Assembly: GCA_021927905.1 (NCBI GenBank)
Contig: BLLK01000040.1
Span: forward strand, 744,001-808,000
Length of the DNA stretch: 64,000 nucleotides
From: Chaetoceros tenuissimus
Taxonomy: Eukaryota > Bacillariophyta > Thalassiosirophyceae > Chaetocerotales > Chaetocerotaceae
Direction of reading: 5' to 3'
The notes below the pieces were generated by a model. It did no database searches. It was not told the origin of the DNA and saw only the letters and a list, made by a program, of their open reading frames with translations. Position 1 is the first letter of the stretch. Every line of letters begins with the position of its first letter. Of the stretch, positions 11,262-21,319 are shown piece after piece. Made by a program: the position numbers and the translations under genes.

Positions 11262-11956
11262 CGTTAGAATTCACTTGAAGAGCGATTTCTTTTCACACAA
11301 ACAGAGACTCTAGGCCTACGAGAAACTGCTTGCTGTTGATACGATAGCGAAGGGGACAGCACCAATCAAATGCTGTACGCTGTTCGTGAATGAGTTAAAT
11401 AATATTGATAAGAAGCTAACTAAGAGAACGAGTTAGATTCGGAGTGTATTTTGATTGTGAGCTTATAGTTAGTTGACTACTGTTTGAGTTCCTCAGAGCT
11501 TGGTTGAAGTTCAGGTGTCAAGTAATCAGACTCTGGCATCTCGAGAGAATCGGCCAATGAAAAATAAATGCTTGACACTTTCTTTGAACTTTCAATTCGA
11601 GCTCTGCCATTGGACGGACTCAAACTTACGTACTCGGTATAAGAAGTATGTACTCGTGTATAAACTTTACTGAGGAGCTTGTAGAGCAATGTTTTGTAGT
11701 TAGATGATCTAACTAATAGATGAATGATATGTTTTGTGACAAATGACTTGATGGCCTCGCTAGAGAATGTAACAGCGACGCTAGGAGTGCTTTCAGGCCA
11801 TTTATTGATTGATGTGACGTCGAATATTGAACATTGACGCGTGTCATTGGTGGGAAATATATAGATATGAATATTATGTAAGTACGAACAAAGTGGTTGA
11901 TGATTAGAGTGCCCTTTTACAGTTAGCTTAGCGATTGTTAAGAAAGTCAAGTCTGA
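11262..11956 (-). repeat. Copia LTR, unit 2 (shared between units 1 and 2)
   Basis: It matches the unit 1 LTR with an offset of 7,726 over its full length, with no difference noticed by eye. It serves as 5' LTR of unit 1 and 3' LTR of unit 2. No target-site sequence separates the units, which argues for LTR recombination and not two independent insertions. Confidence 0.85.
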
Positions 11957-11998
11957 CTCTCCCTCCAATGCTAAACTAATTGTTATGGGCGCAATGAG

Positions 11999-14900
11999 TC
12001 ACCAGCCTTGTACTAGCTCGCGAATACGGACGAAGTCTTTCTCTGGAAGATTCTTGGTGAGGTAGTCAGCTTCTTGAGTTTCTGTTGGACAGTAGATTAC
12101 GGAAATGTCGCCGTTGCGAACATGTTCCCAGAAGAAGTGATACCTGGCTAAGTAGAATCGAGTTCGACTAGTGATCCGTTGCTCAGTTGCAAGACGTAGA
12201 GCAGATTGATTGTCTTCGTGGACAGTGGTTAGAATGGAGTCAGGATTAGTGAATTCTGGTACATTCAAGGAGAGACACATCTCTTTGAGAAGAGTGCATA
12301 CTGGAATAAGAGCTCGCATAGCTTGACTGAGAGCATAGTACTCTGCTTCAGCGGTGCTGAGACAGATACAGTCCATAAGTTGAGATTTCCAGATAAGAGG
12401 ATATCCACAGAACTTTATGATGTAACCAGCACGAGAACGAACTGAAGAAGTCAGTTCCGGTGGATCTATGTTATACAATCCGCAGAAGTTCGCATCTACG
12501 AAGCAGTCTAAAGATAGTTTCTTAGGTACTCGAAGAATAGTACCATTGTTGATGGTGCCTTTCAAGTAGCGAATTATTCTTTTTACAGCTGATGAATGGG
12601 ATTGTTTAGGACTATGAGTAAAGCGAGCAACCTGTGATACGGCTACAGTGATGTCAGGACGGGTGTTGTTGCTTAAGTAAAGAAGCATGCCTACAACGCT
12701 AGGATAGCTCCAAGGTTCAGACATGGGGACTCCCTCTTGGTCGATCCCTAAGTCTTTATTTAAGGCAGGAGTTGAAGCTACTGTACAATTGTTCATGCCT
12801 GTGGCTAGGAGAATCTTCTTGATGAGGCCTGATTGGTTAGCTAAAGTGCTACCGTCAGGTAGATCGGTATATTTGATACCAAGATATTCGGCAAAGGATT
12901 CTTCTTTAGTCAAAGTGAGGCCATGACTTTCAATGTCAGCAGCAAGTTTGTCGATATCATTGGGATTGAGGGCTGCGACTCCCAGGTCGTCAACGTAAAT
13001 TATTACAAAGATGTTCTTTCCGTAGAAGAGGCAGTCATCGACTTCAGATTTTATCAGTCCAAGTTTTTCGAAGACAGATCTTGCTAAGTTGTAGAATAGA
13101 CGTGGAGCCCAAATACTTCCGTAGATGGACTTCAGAAGCTTTAGGCATTGGTTTGGTTCTTCACCTAAGAAACCTCGAGGTATGTGCATGTAGGTTTCTC
13201 TAGGATTATCAGCTTGAACGAAGGCATTTGAAAAATCAAAGGTGCATGTGGTGTAGCCGATGTATTTGGAGATTGTAAGAAAAAGTCGAATGGTGATTGG
13301 CGAGACAACTGGAGAATAGGTATTCTCGTCGTCTTTGGTTTCCATCAGATCACCTCTAAGGCATATTCGAGCTTTGTATTTCTTAGGAGTTCCATCGGGA
13401 TAGCGTTTTAAGCGAAACACCCATGTACATGGGATGATTTTATGCCCTTGTTGTTGTACTTTACTTTTGTCAACTTCAATCCAAACGTTGTGGTTTTCAA
13501 GTTCGGATATCTCGGCTTCAGCAGCTTTCATCCAGTCTTTGCGTTCTGGAGTTTTCATGGCTTGATCGTAGGTGAAGATATCCGGATCCTTAACTGCTCT
13601 GGCAGCAAGAACCTGAGGCTGAGTGCTGAACATAGGTGGAATGGCAGTTTCAGTAGGATAGGCGCATCCGATGGCGGAGAAATAGACATGGAATTGCGAA
13701 GCAGGTGGCAATGACTCATCTGGTAGTGGGATCACCTCAGGATCTGGAGATGGCATTGCAGTTTCTACTCTTTGTTTACGTTCAGTTGTGACTAGAGTCC
13801 AGTCTTCTTCCATTGGAGTTCCTTTGGCAATGTAGGTTTTACCCTTGAGCTTGGGTGTCAAGCGATCTGGAGCCTTTGAGGATCGAGTAGATCTACGTAC
13901 ACTCGGAGGAGTGATTGTGGTAGGTGTAGATGCTGGTGGGGATGATACTTTTTCAGTTGGAGACTTCATGGACGAAACCGAAAGCGGTATTGACGAAGCA
14001 GTAGAAGGAGTAGCTATCACCGGAGGAGATGTTGGTGTGGTAGGAGTTGGATCTACAGCAAATCGAGGAGCAGCTGGAGTTTGAAGTCCAAGATTATCAT
14101 TGGTAACCCTTGGTGGTGCTTCATTCCCTCTATTGGACAAGAACGATGGCGACGACGAAGCACTTGAAGTGTGTCGGGGCAAAGGAGTGAGATTAGCATA
14201 ATCAGGAGTAGGTTTAACTGCAGGAGCAGACGAAAGCATTGGCTGACGAGGGCGAGATTCTAAGCGTTCTAGAATGCGAGAAGTGTGTTGCGCATGTGCA
14301 GCTTGATCGTCAGCATCAGAAAGCAGTTGCTCCAGATCAGTTAACGTATCGTAATCATCGTCATCTAGAACATATTGTAAAGAAGAGTCACCAAAGAGCT
14401 TGTGCCATTCATCGGAATTGAAGTCTGGAAGTTGATCTGGGGAACTACCAACAGTTGCAAATTGATCATTGAAGACAACATGGAACTGAGGTGTAATAGA
14501 ACCAGTAGTGATGTTGAGAATAAGTGGAATGTCACTTGCATACTTGCGAGCGTTGCCAAGATACATTCCTCGGGTGGACCGAGGTTTCCACCGAGGAATC
14601 TTCATTCCATCTTGTAGACGTTTCTCAAGAACATAGGTTGGAGAACCCCAGACGTGAACAGAATTGAAACGTTCAAGTGGAAAACTGCGTCGAGTAAAGA
14701 TATCTTGTGGTGACTGGCCAGTGCGTGCATTTGGCATATGATTCCAAAGCCATACGGCATGATTTACTGACATTGGCCAGAGGCTACTATCAGCAACATC
14801 TGGCCAGTGAATCGCAGCGTGAATCATTTGTGCGCGTGCAATGGACATGATGGTGGCGATATGGCGTTCTGCATGACCATTTTGATGGTGTGCACCAACG

Positions 14901-17900
14901 CCAGCATATCGTTGAATTTGATGCGTAGCATTGAGATGTTGAATGTATTCGACGCTTGTAAATTGGCGACCATTGTCACTGAGATACTTCGCAGGAACAA
15001 CACCCTGTTCTCTACAGAAATTTTCGAAGGCAACCTTTGCTTGGAGAGTGGCATGTGCAGTGAGGACAGACTGGAACTCGATGTAGACAAAGCTGGAGGC
15101 TTGGTCAACGAAGATGCATCCACCAACGAATCTATCTCGCTGTGATTCACGGCCCCTAGTGTGGAAGAGTCGACCCTTTTGACTACAAATGAAGTGATCA
15201 ACCGAGACTTCTTGACCAGGAAAAAGATTGTCTGCGCGGAGAACTCCCTCTCTGTCTTTGTTTGTAACTCGAGTTGTGCCTGGTTGAGAGTTGCGGCGTT
15301 GTTTTGCATAGATGCAAGCAGCACATAGAGGAGTGGGAGCTTTGGAAGCTGAGCGATGACGACGAGCAGTACCTTCCGTCTTAGCAAGACGGCCAGTAGC
15401 TAGAACTTGTTTGACTCTATCGAAACCGATGTGACCAAGACGGTTGTGCCATTTGACAAGTTCCTTTTGCGCATCAGTTAAGTTGAGATTGTCAGCAGAA
15501 GTAGCAGAAGTGGCAACCGGCGCGGCATGAGTGACAAGAATGCTTGGTCTGGGAGGAGCAGAAGAAGGAGAAACAGATGCATGTTCCATGTCATCATCAG
15601 TGGATAAGACAGTTTCATCATCATCGGCTTGATCCTGTTGAGCATTAATACTGTTCTCGACATCTCGAAAGAGAGCTTGTTCAGCATCTTTCTCCCTTTT
15701 AGCTAGTTCGCGGATAAGTTTTCTGAAGCGGAGAAGTTTTCTTTCTTCATGAAGTGTAGTCAATGCACAACTGAGACTACGGATTTGTTCAATGCAAGCA
15801 GAAGCAAGTTTCCTGTTGGCAATAATTGCTTCCATGATTTTGTTTTGAACTAAGGGATGTTCACTTGGATCATCAAGGTAGTCTTGTATTTTGGTTTGAG
15901 TTGTTTCTAGTATGTCTGTGCTGTGTTTGATTTCTTGAAGGAACTCAAGTTCAGTGTTGTAGATCCGATCCAGTGCTGTTTCAATGTTGATGCTTTCATC
16001 ATCAGTCTGGCGTTCCGGTTCACTTTCAATGTCGATGCTCTCATCATAGCTCTCATCATCAGTCTGGTGTTCCAGCTGAGGAGGAGGTGGAAGATGTGGA
16101 ATGAAATCATCATTCATTAACGGTTGAGGACCAGGTGGAAGAAGATCTTCATTCGTTATTGTAACTTCAGTACCGTCATTACGTCTATAAATGAAAGCTA
16201 CTGCTACATTTACTGTTGTAGGTATACCGGAGGAATAAGAGTGAGTAGAATTATTATTATCAATTTGTTCTTCATCATCGACTTGATTATCATATGGGAA
16301 GGAAAGACATTCATCGTCATTATCTATGATAGCTTGAATTAGTGCATCGGCTGCCTCATGATCTGATGCCTCTATGTCACGTCGAAGTGCTAGTCGAAGT
16401 GCTCTTGAATTTGCGATACGATCAAGGAGATCCTGTAGTGATGCAGAGGTTGCATCATCGTTAGAACTGACAGTCGGAGATGGAGGTGCACCTGATTGAG
16501 GGCTCCAGTTGGATGGTATGGAAATATCATCAGGCATAGGAGGACCAAATGGAGGAATGTGAACTGTTGTGGCTGCAATGAAGGACTCAGTATCACTGTC
16601 GACGTCAGAAAGATCTCCATCATCGATTTCTGGATCAGCAACATTGATTCGAACGTTGAGAATACGCGGATCAGGAATAGGAATGATATCACTGTCAGCG
16701 TCACTATCATCCTCAGGATTGGCTACGGCAATACGAGGATCAGGAATAGGAACGATATCGCTATCAGTACTCATGTCGTCATCAGTGTCAGCTTCTGGAT
16801 CAACTGGAGGAATGATGTTTGGAGGTGGTACAAGATTGTGACGGTCGAGGTTAGCTTGAATGGTGTCAATATAACGAAATTCTCCTAGTACATGTTCAGC
16901 ATTGTTGCCACAAAAGAAGTTTTCTCCAACCCAGTTGTGACGACGGTTGTAATAATGTTCACGAAGATTTTGATAGAGTTTTCGAAGATGTAGCTTGTCT
17001 TCAGCGGTAGAGGAAGCAGACAATGGTAAGTTAGGAGGGCAAATTGAATTTGGCAATTGTAAATAATGTGAGCAGCTATTGTCGAGGTCTGCATTGTCAA
17101 GGATAGCGTGGGACCATTTTGATCTAACTTTGCACATAAAAGTGTATGGATCCAAAGGATTGTGTTCCATGTCATCACTAGGCGCGTTTTCGAATTCTTC
17201 ATGTAGAATTCGAACGTGACCAGGAACTGCTCGCTTGTTGGCAAGAGGAGGGGACTCAATGATGCGAAGATTATTGAAGTTGTAGACAGAACCATGACGG
17301 TATCGACCTTTACGAGCAGAGACAAGTCCAACAGAAGTCTGAGGACTTACGAACCCTTTCGAGTTCCATAGGTGTGATTCACTACAGCGGGATACTGCAA
17401 TTGATGGACGATAGGGCAAATTGAGTCTTTGACGTTTTAGGACATCGTCAGCCATGCTTGCTTGGGCATCGTTACAACTGAAGGATTCTCCTAACTTGTT
17501 GGAGCAAACATTGGTAGAAATCAAGCGATGATTACACTGAGGAATGAGAATACACGGAACTATGAAGCATCGAAAGGTACCTTGGGAATCCTGAAGAAAC
17601 CAACGAACTAATCCTTCGCCTTTGATAGGAATCTTATTGTCGAGGGCTTCTACAGAAGTATCCTTAACATATTGACCTACATTTGGTGAAAACTTAATGA
17701 AGTCAGATTGGTATCCAGTGACTGAAATTGTGGCTCCACTATCCCAGATCACATTGAAATGAGAACATGACGATTCCCAACCTTGAGAGAAATTTCTAAT
17801 TTGATCGCTAAGAAGCTTGATAGTATCAGGAATCCTGAGATCGGCAATTAAAGAATAGGCCGCAGCTGAAACCGACGTTGAAGGAACAGTGAAGGCCTGA

Positions 17901-20545
17901 GCAGTTGGTTCGTCATGTACTACTGTGGTTGGAGCAGTAGTATCATGATCTGCGGTGGAGTTGGTCCGATTGATTGTAGAGACTTCTCCATCAGGCAGAT
18001 CATACTGCGAAGGGAAGTCTTGAGGACGCAACATAGTAGCACCACTATTGAAGTACTCATTCATACGTTCTTGCGAAGAGGTCAGTCCCGTTGAAGGACC
18101 GTGGCAGTAGTAGCAGCGAAAAGGAATGTCATGAGTAGCCTGGCGTACTCTATCTGGAGAGAAAGCATGATTCACAGAGCGTAGTACATGACTAGGCTCC
18201 TCTTCCTTAGGACTGCGGCAACTACGCATAGCATGATAACTTGCAGCAGCATGGTTGATAGAGACAAATCTGTCACTTAAGTGTCGACGGTGACGTCTAG
18301 CTCTTACAGTGTTGAACCGACGGTTGATTGCACGACGACGGCCAGACCGAACATAGTAGTTCCTTTTCCCTCTCAACCTAGGATTCCAACCTAAGTTAGA
18401 TAGACGCATAAGGAATTTGGCTAGTTTCGACTTGTGATGACGTTGGGCCTGCTGAATATGTCTACGAACACTACGCTTGCATTTGTATGAGGGAAGAGTA
18501 GGAGAAGGTCCAGCAAAGCGCAAGAGCAGTAAAGTAATAAGCCAAAGGGAAGGAGCCAGAAATGTTTGCAAAGGAAGTTGAGTACAATCACGCAGGACTT
18601 GTGAAGTTGAAAAAGCAATGGATGATGCACATGCAAATGCTTGAGTTGAAAATGTTAGCACTGAGTTGTAAACAGCAGTGAAGGCTGCAACAGTGGAAAC
18701 AGTGTTTACTGACAGAGTGGCTAGGGACATGGTGCTCATGACGGAGTAAAATGACTGAACGATGGCACCAATGGCAGAGAAGTGGAACATCTGTTGGCGG
18801 GTGAGGTCAGTACGTAGCATGAGTACCATGGATGTGAACCATACGAGAAGCCCAAGTAGTAGGCTGAAGTATGAGTTCTCTACACTGAAGAATGGTGTAG
18901 ATTGAGAATCCTGAAGGGGGACAGAGATATTCCAGATGTTAACTGAAGTACCAGGGGTAGCAGATGTAGCAGCTGCTGCATAAGAGACACGTGGCCTTCT
19001 CGCAGATCGAGCAGATGTGCGACTGTAGTTGGCAACGTGCTTCGCAGTTGGATGAACATTCCCATGAGTGGTGGACCATGACCCACATGTAGTACACCAG
19101 TAGTAGGTACGGCCATTACGTTCCTTGAAGTGTTCCTGGCCTTCGCGAGGAGCTATTTTCTTCCAAGAGGAATGTGGAATGTTCCTCATCGGCTGATGGG
19201 AAGGTGTCTGCTGTGTCTGAGTGGAATGTGCAGAGGAAGCAGATGGAGCAGATGGGCTTTGCTGAGAAGGCTGGAATTTGGAACGATTGTTTCTGCGACT
19301 TTTGTACTTGTTTTTGGGACACTTCGGAGAATTAGCAAAATGATCTTTAGCACCACACTTGTGACAAGCTCGGTCATCATTCTTCATCGCTGCCAGAAGA
19401 GCCTTTACAAGATCAGTCTTGGCCTGGTCAATCCCACCAGTAGTGGCAGGAGTTGAAACAGGAGTGCCTGAAAGGAAGGAAGATGGGACAGCTGCCGGAT
19501 CTGGCAATACGAGTTTGTCCGGGCTCCACATTTTGTCTTTCTTGCAGAGCAAATACTGATTTTCGAGAACAGTAAAGATAGACTTGAAGTCTAGTGGAGG
19601 AACATGAACCTTGCAAGCTTTGATTGTCTCGTCGAAAGTGGAAAACTGATGTTTGTTATCCATCTCTCGCAGATACTCTACGAAGTCAGTACACTTCTTC
19701 GTAAAAGTAGGGTCAATTCCTTGAGTGTGTTGAGATAAACGAGTGAGCAAGGTACGAAGATCATGTATCTTAAACTGCTTTCCTTGATAGAGAGCAGTGA
19801 TAGGAACTTTAGCACCCTTTAAAAACTCTTTGATGTTGATGCCAGGGTACTTTCTCGCGTCCATTTGTTTGAGAAGAGAGCGCTGATCGTCGAAAAAAGT
19901 GGAGCTTGCAGGCATCTGCTCTCGCAGAAAGAGAATGAAGACTTCTACGAAGGTAGTGTCTACCTCAAGATCATCTTGGAGAGATCGAGCGATGTCAGTT
20001 GGAATTGAGGCAAGAAAAGCATCACGGAGATGATTAGAGTTCAACCAATCCCCGTCATCGTAGCGTAAACTATTTAACTTTGCGATTTTTAGATATTGTG
20101 CCTCTCTACCATTTAGGAAAGTATACGAATCTAGGACCGAAAACATTTCTGCCGAAGCATCAATGGTACCGTTTTCAAGGTCTACCTTGTCTTCACGAGG
20201 CAGATAAGTGATGGTGTCAAGACCTCTCTGCACTGAGCAGATCTTGGCATCCTTCACAAAAGCACTGAGGTGATCGAATTGCTCGTAGCTGGAATTGAAC
20301 TTCGCTGCGAGATATTCGATGTTCTTTGCATCTTTCTCCCTTTTAAAAGAACGAACTTGAAGTCCGTTGTACTTGGAATGAGACACTAGTGCATCCCAAG
20401 AAGCGTTTGGAACGCCTCCTGAGAGCATGGAATCTCCTGAGAGACGGCTCATCTTGTAGAGAGGAGTAAGCGGATCCTGACTCGTAGACGAGGCAGCTGC
20501 AGTAGATCCTGCTGGAGGAGGGTTATTTGTATCTGTTTCAGTCAT
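11999..20545 (-). CDS. Full-length Ty1/Copia Gag-Pol polyprotein, 2,848 aa, oversized
   Basis: A single intact frame. The order is: Gag; CCHC knuckle CHKCGAKDHFANSPKC (about aa 393); hydrophobic segments at about aa 560-577, 586-651 and 664-682; an Arg/His-rich block (about 695-760); aspartic protease DSGATISVTGY (about 933); acidic IPIPDPRI repeats (about 1260) and further acidic and coiled-coil-like sequence; GAG-pre-integrase and HHCC finger WHNRLGH...CAAC (about 1698-1740); integrase with SVDHF, SDNGRQF and NGHAER, where the last two catalytic residues are 35 apart by count; RT with YVDDLG (about 2516); RNase H with STAEAEYYALS. The domain order is Copia. Usual Copia polyproteins are about 1,300-1,600 aa, so roughly 1,200 residues are extra, almost all before the integrase. 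No stop or frameshift is seen, so this copy may be active. Confidence 0.95.
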   Translation of the reverse strand: MTETDTNNPPPAGSTAAASSTSQDPLTPLYKMSRLSGDSMLSGGVPNASWDALVSHSKYNGLQVRSFKREKDAKNIEYLAAKFNSSYEQFDHLSAFVKDAKICSVQRGLDTITYLPREDKVDLENGTIDASAEMFSVLDSYTFLNGREAQYLKIAKLNSLRYDDGDWLNSNHLRDAFLASIPTDIARSLQDDLEVDTTFVEVFILFLREQMPASSTFFDDQRSLLKQMDARKYPGINIKEFLKGAKVPITALYQGKQFKIHDLRTLLTRLSQHTQGIDPTFTKKCTDFVEYLREMDNKHQFSTFDETIKACKVHVPPLDFKSIFTVLENQYLLCKKDKMWSPDKLVLPDPAAVPSSFLSGTPVSTPATTGGIDQAKTDLVKALLAAMKNDDRACHKCGAKDHFANSPKCPKNKYKSRRNNRSKFQPSQQSPSAPSASSAHSTQTQQTPSHQPMRNIPHSSWKKIAPREGQEHFKERNGRTYYWCTTCGSWSTTHGNVHPTAKHVANYSRTSARSARRPRVSYAAAATSATPGTSVNIWNISVPLQDSQSTPFFSVENSYFSLLLGLLVWFTSMVLMLRTDLTRQQMFHFSAIGAIVQSFYSVMSTMSLATLSVNTVSTVAAFTAVYNSVLTFSTQAFACASSIAFSTSQVLRDCTQLPLQTFLAPSLWLITLLLLRFAGPSPTLPSYKCKRSVRRHIQQAQRHHKSKLAKFLMRLSNLGWNPRLRGKRNYYVRSGRRRAINRRFNTVRARRHRRHLSDRFVSINHAAASYHAMRSCRSPKEEEPSHVLRSVNHAFSPDRVRQATHDIPFRCYYCHGPSTGLTSSQERMNEYFNSGATMLRPQDFPSQYDLPDGEVSTINRTNSTADHDTTAPTTVVHDEPTAQAFTVPSTSVSAAAYSLIADLRIPDTIKLLSDQIRNFSQGWESSCSHFNVIWDSGATISVTGYQSDFIKFSPNVGQYVKDTSVEALDNKIPIKGEGLVRWFLQDSQGTFRCFIVPCILIPQCNHRLISTNVCSNKLGESFSCNDAQASMADDVLKRQRLNLPYRPSIAVSRCSESHLWNSKGFVSPQTSVGLVSARKGRYRHGSVYNFNNLRIIESPPLANKRAVPGHVRILHEEFENAPSDDMEHNPLDPYTFMCKVRSKWSHAILDNADLDNSCSHYLQLPNSICPPNLPLSASSTAEDKLHLRKLYQNLREHYYNRRHNWVGENFFCGNNAEHVLGEFRYIDTIQANLDRHNLVPPPNIIPPVDPEADTDDDMSTDSDIVPIPDPRIAVANPEDDSDADSDIIPIPDPRILNVRINVADPEIDDGDLSDVDSDTESFIAATTVHIPPFGPPMPDDISIPSNWSPQSGAPPSPTVSSNDDATSASLQDLLDRIANSRALRLALRRDIEASDHEAADALIQAIIDNDDECLSFPYDNQVDDEEQIDNNNSTHSYSSGIPTTVNVAVAFIYRRNDGTEVTITNEDLLPPGPQPLMNDDFIPHLPPPPQLEHQTDDESYDESIDIESEPERQTDDESINIETALDRIYNTELEFLQEIKHSTDILETTQTKIQDYLDDPSEHPLVQNKIMEAIIANRKLASACIEQIRSLSCALTTLHEERKLLRFRKLIRELAKREKDAEQALFRDVENSINAQQDQADDDETVLSTDDDMEHASVSPSSAPPRPSILVTHAAPVATSATSADNLNLTDAQKELVKWHNRLGHIGFDRVKQVLATGRLAKTEGTARRHRSASKAPTPLCAACIYAKQRRNSQPGTTRVTNKDREGVLRADNLFPGQEVSVDHFICSQKGRLFHTRGRESQRDRFVGGCIFVDQASSFVYIEFQSVLTAHATLQAKVAFENFCREQGVVPAKYLSDNGRQFTSVEYIQHLNATHQIQRYAGVGAHHQNGHAERHIATIMSIARAQMIHAAIHWPDVADSSLWPMSVNHAVWLWNHMPNARTGQSPQDIFTRRSFPLERFNSVHVWGSPTYVLEKRLQDGMKIPRWKPRSTRGMYLGNARKYASDIPLILNITTGSITPQFHVVFNDQFATVGSSPDQLPDFNSDEWHKLFGDSSLQYVLDDDDYDTLTDLEQLLSDADDQAAHAQHTSRILERLESRPRQPMLSSAPAVKPTPDYANLTPLPRHTSSASSSPSFLSNRGNEAPPRVTNDNLGLQTPAAPRFAVDPTPTTPTSPPVIATPSTASSIPLSVSSMKSPTEKVSSPPASTPTTITPPSVRRSTRSSKAPDRLTPKLKGKTYIAKGTPMEEDWTLVTTERKQRVETAMPSPDPEVIPLPDESLPPASQFHVYFSAIGCAYPTETAIPPMFSTQPQVLAARAVKDPDIFTYDQAMKTPERKDWMKAAEAEISELENHNVWIEVDKSKVQQQGHKIIPCTWVFRLKRYPDGTPKKYKARICLRGDLMETKDDENTYSPVVSPITIRLFLTISKYIGYTTCTFDFSNAFVQADNPRETYMHIPRGFLGEEPNQCLKLLKSIYGSIWAPRLFYNLARSVFEKLGLIKSEVDDCLFYGKNIFVIIYVDDLGVAALNPNDIDKLAADIESHGLTLTKEESFAEYLGIKYTDLPDGSTLANQSGLIKKILLATGMNNCTVASTPALNKDLGIDQEGVPMSEPWSYPSVVGMLLYLSNNTRPDITVAVSQVARFTHSPKQSHSSAVKRIIRYLKGTINNGTILRVPKKLSLDCFVDANFCGLYNIDPPELTSSVRSRAGYIIKFCGYPLIWKSQLMDCICLSTAEAEYYALSQAMRALIPVCTLLKEMCLSLNVPEFTNPDSILTTVHEDNQSALRLATEQRITSRTRFYLARYHFFWEHVRNGDISVIYCPTETQEADYLTKNLPEKDFVRIRELVQGW

Positions 20546-20582
20546 GACTTGAAGAGAAGTAATCGAAAATGGTCAGCAACCA

Positions 20583-21277
20583 CGTTAGAATTCACTTGAA
20601 GAGCGATTTCTTTTCACACAAACAGAGACTCTAGGCCTACGAGAAACTGCTTGCTGTTGATACGATAGCGAAGGGGACAGCACCAATCAAATGCTGTACG
20701 CTGTTCGCGAATGAGTTAAATAATATTGATAAGAAGCTAACTAAGAGAACGAGTTAGATTCGGAGTGTATTTTGATTGTGAGCTTATAGTTAGTTGACTA
20801 CTGTTTGAGTTCCTCAGAGCTTGGTTGAAGTTCAGGTGTCAAGTAATCAGACTCTGGCATCTCGAGAGAATCGGCCAATGAAAAATAAATGCTTGACACT
20901 TTCTTTGAACTTTCAATTCGAGCTCTGCCATTGGACGGACTCAAACTTACGTACTCGGTATAAGAAGTATGTACTCGTGTATAAACTTTACTGAGGAGCT
21001 TGTAGAGCAATGTTTTGTAGTTAGATGATCTAACTAATAGATGAATGATATGTTTTGTGACAAATGACTTGATGGCCTCGCTAGAGAATGTAACAGCGAC
21101 GCTAGGAGTGCTTTCAGGCCATTTATTGATTGATGTGACGTCGAATATTGAACATTGACGCGTGTCATTGGTGGGAAATATATAGATATGAATATTATGT
21201 AAGTACGAACAAAGTGGTTGATGATTAGAGTGCCCTTTTACAGTTAGCTTAGCGATTGTTAAGAAAGTCAAGTCTGA
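20583..21277 (-). repeat. Copia LTR, unit 3
   Basis: Same sequence as the other two LTRs except at 20,708, where it has C and the others T (CTGTTCGCGAATG against CTGTTCGTGAATG). It acts as 5' LTR of the intact unit 2 and 3' LTR of truncated unit 3. The near identity of the LTRs bordering unit 2 implies a young element. Confidence 0.85.
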
Positions 21278-21319
21278 CTCTCCCTCCAATGCTAAACTAA
21301 TTGTTATGGGCGCAATGAG

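Noticed and set aside
18500-18880. The hydrophobic cluster of the Copia protein as a true viral envelope protein
   Set aside because: It lies inside Gag-Pol upstream of the protease. No signal peptide, separate frame or furin-like site was seen, so only membrane association is proposed.
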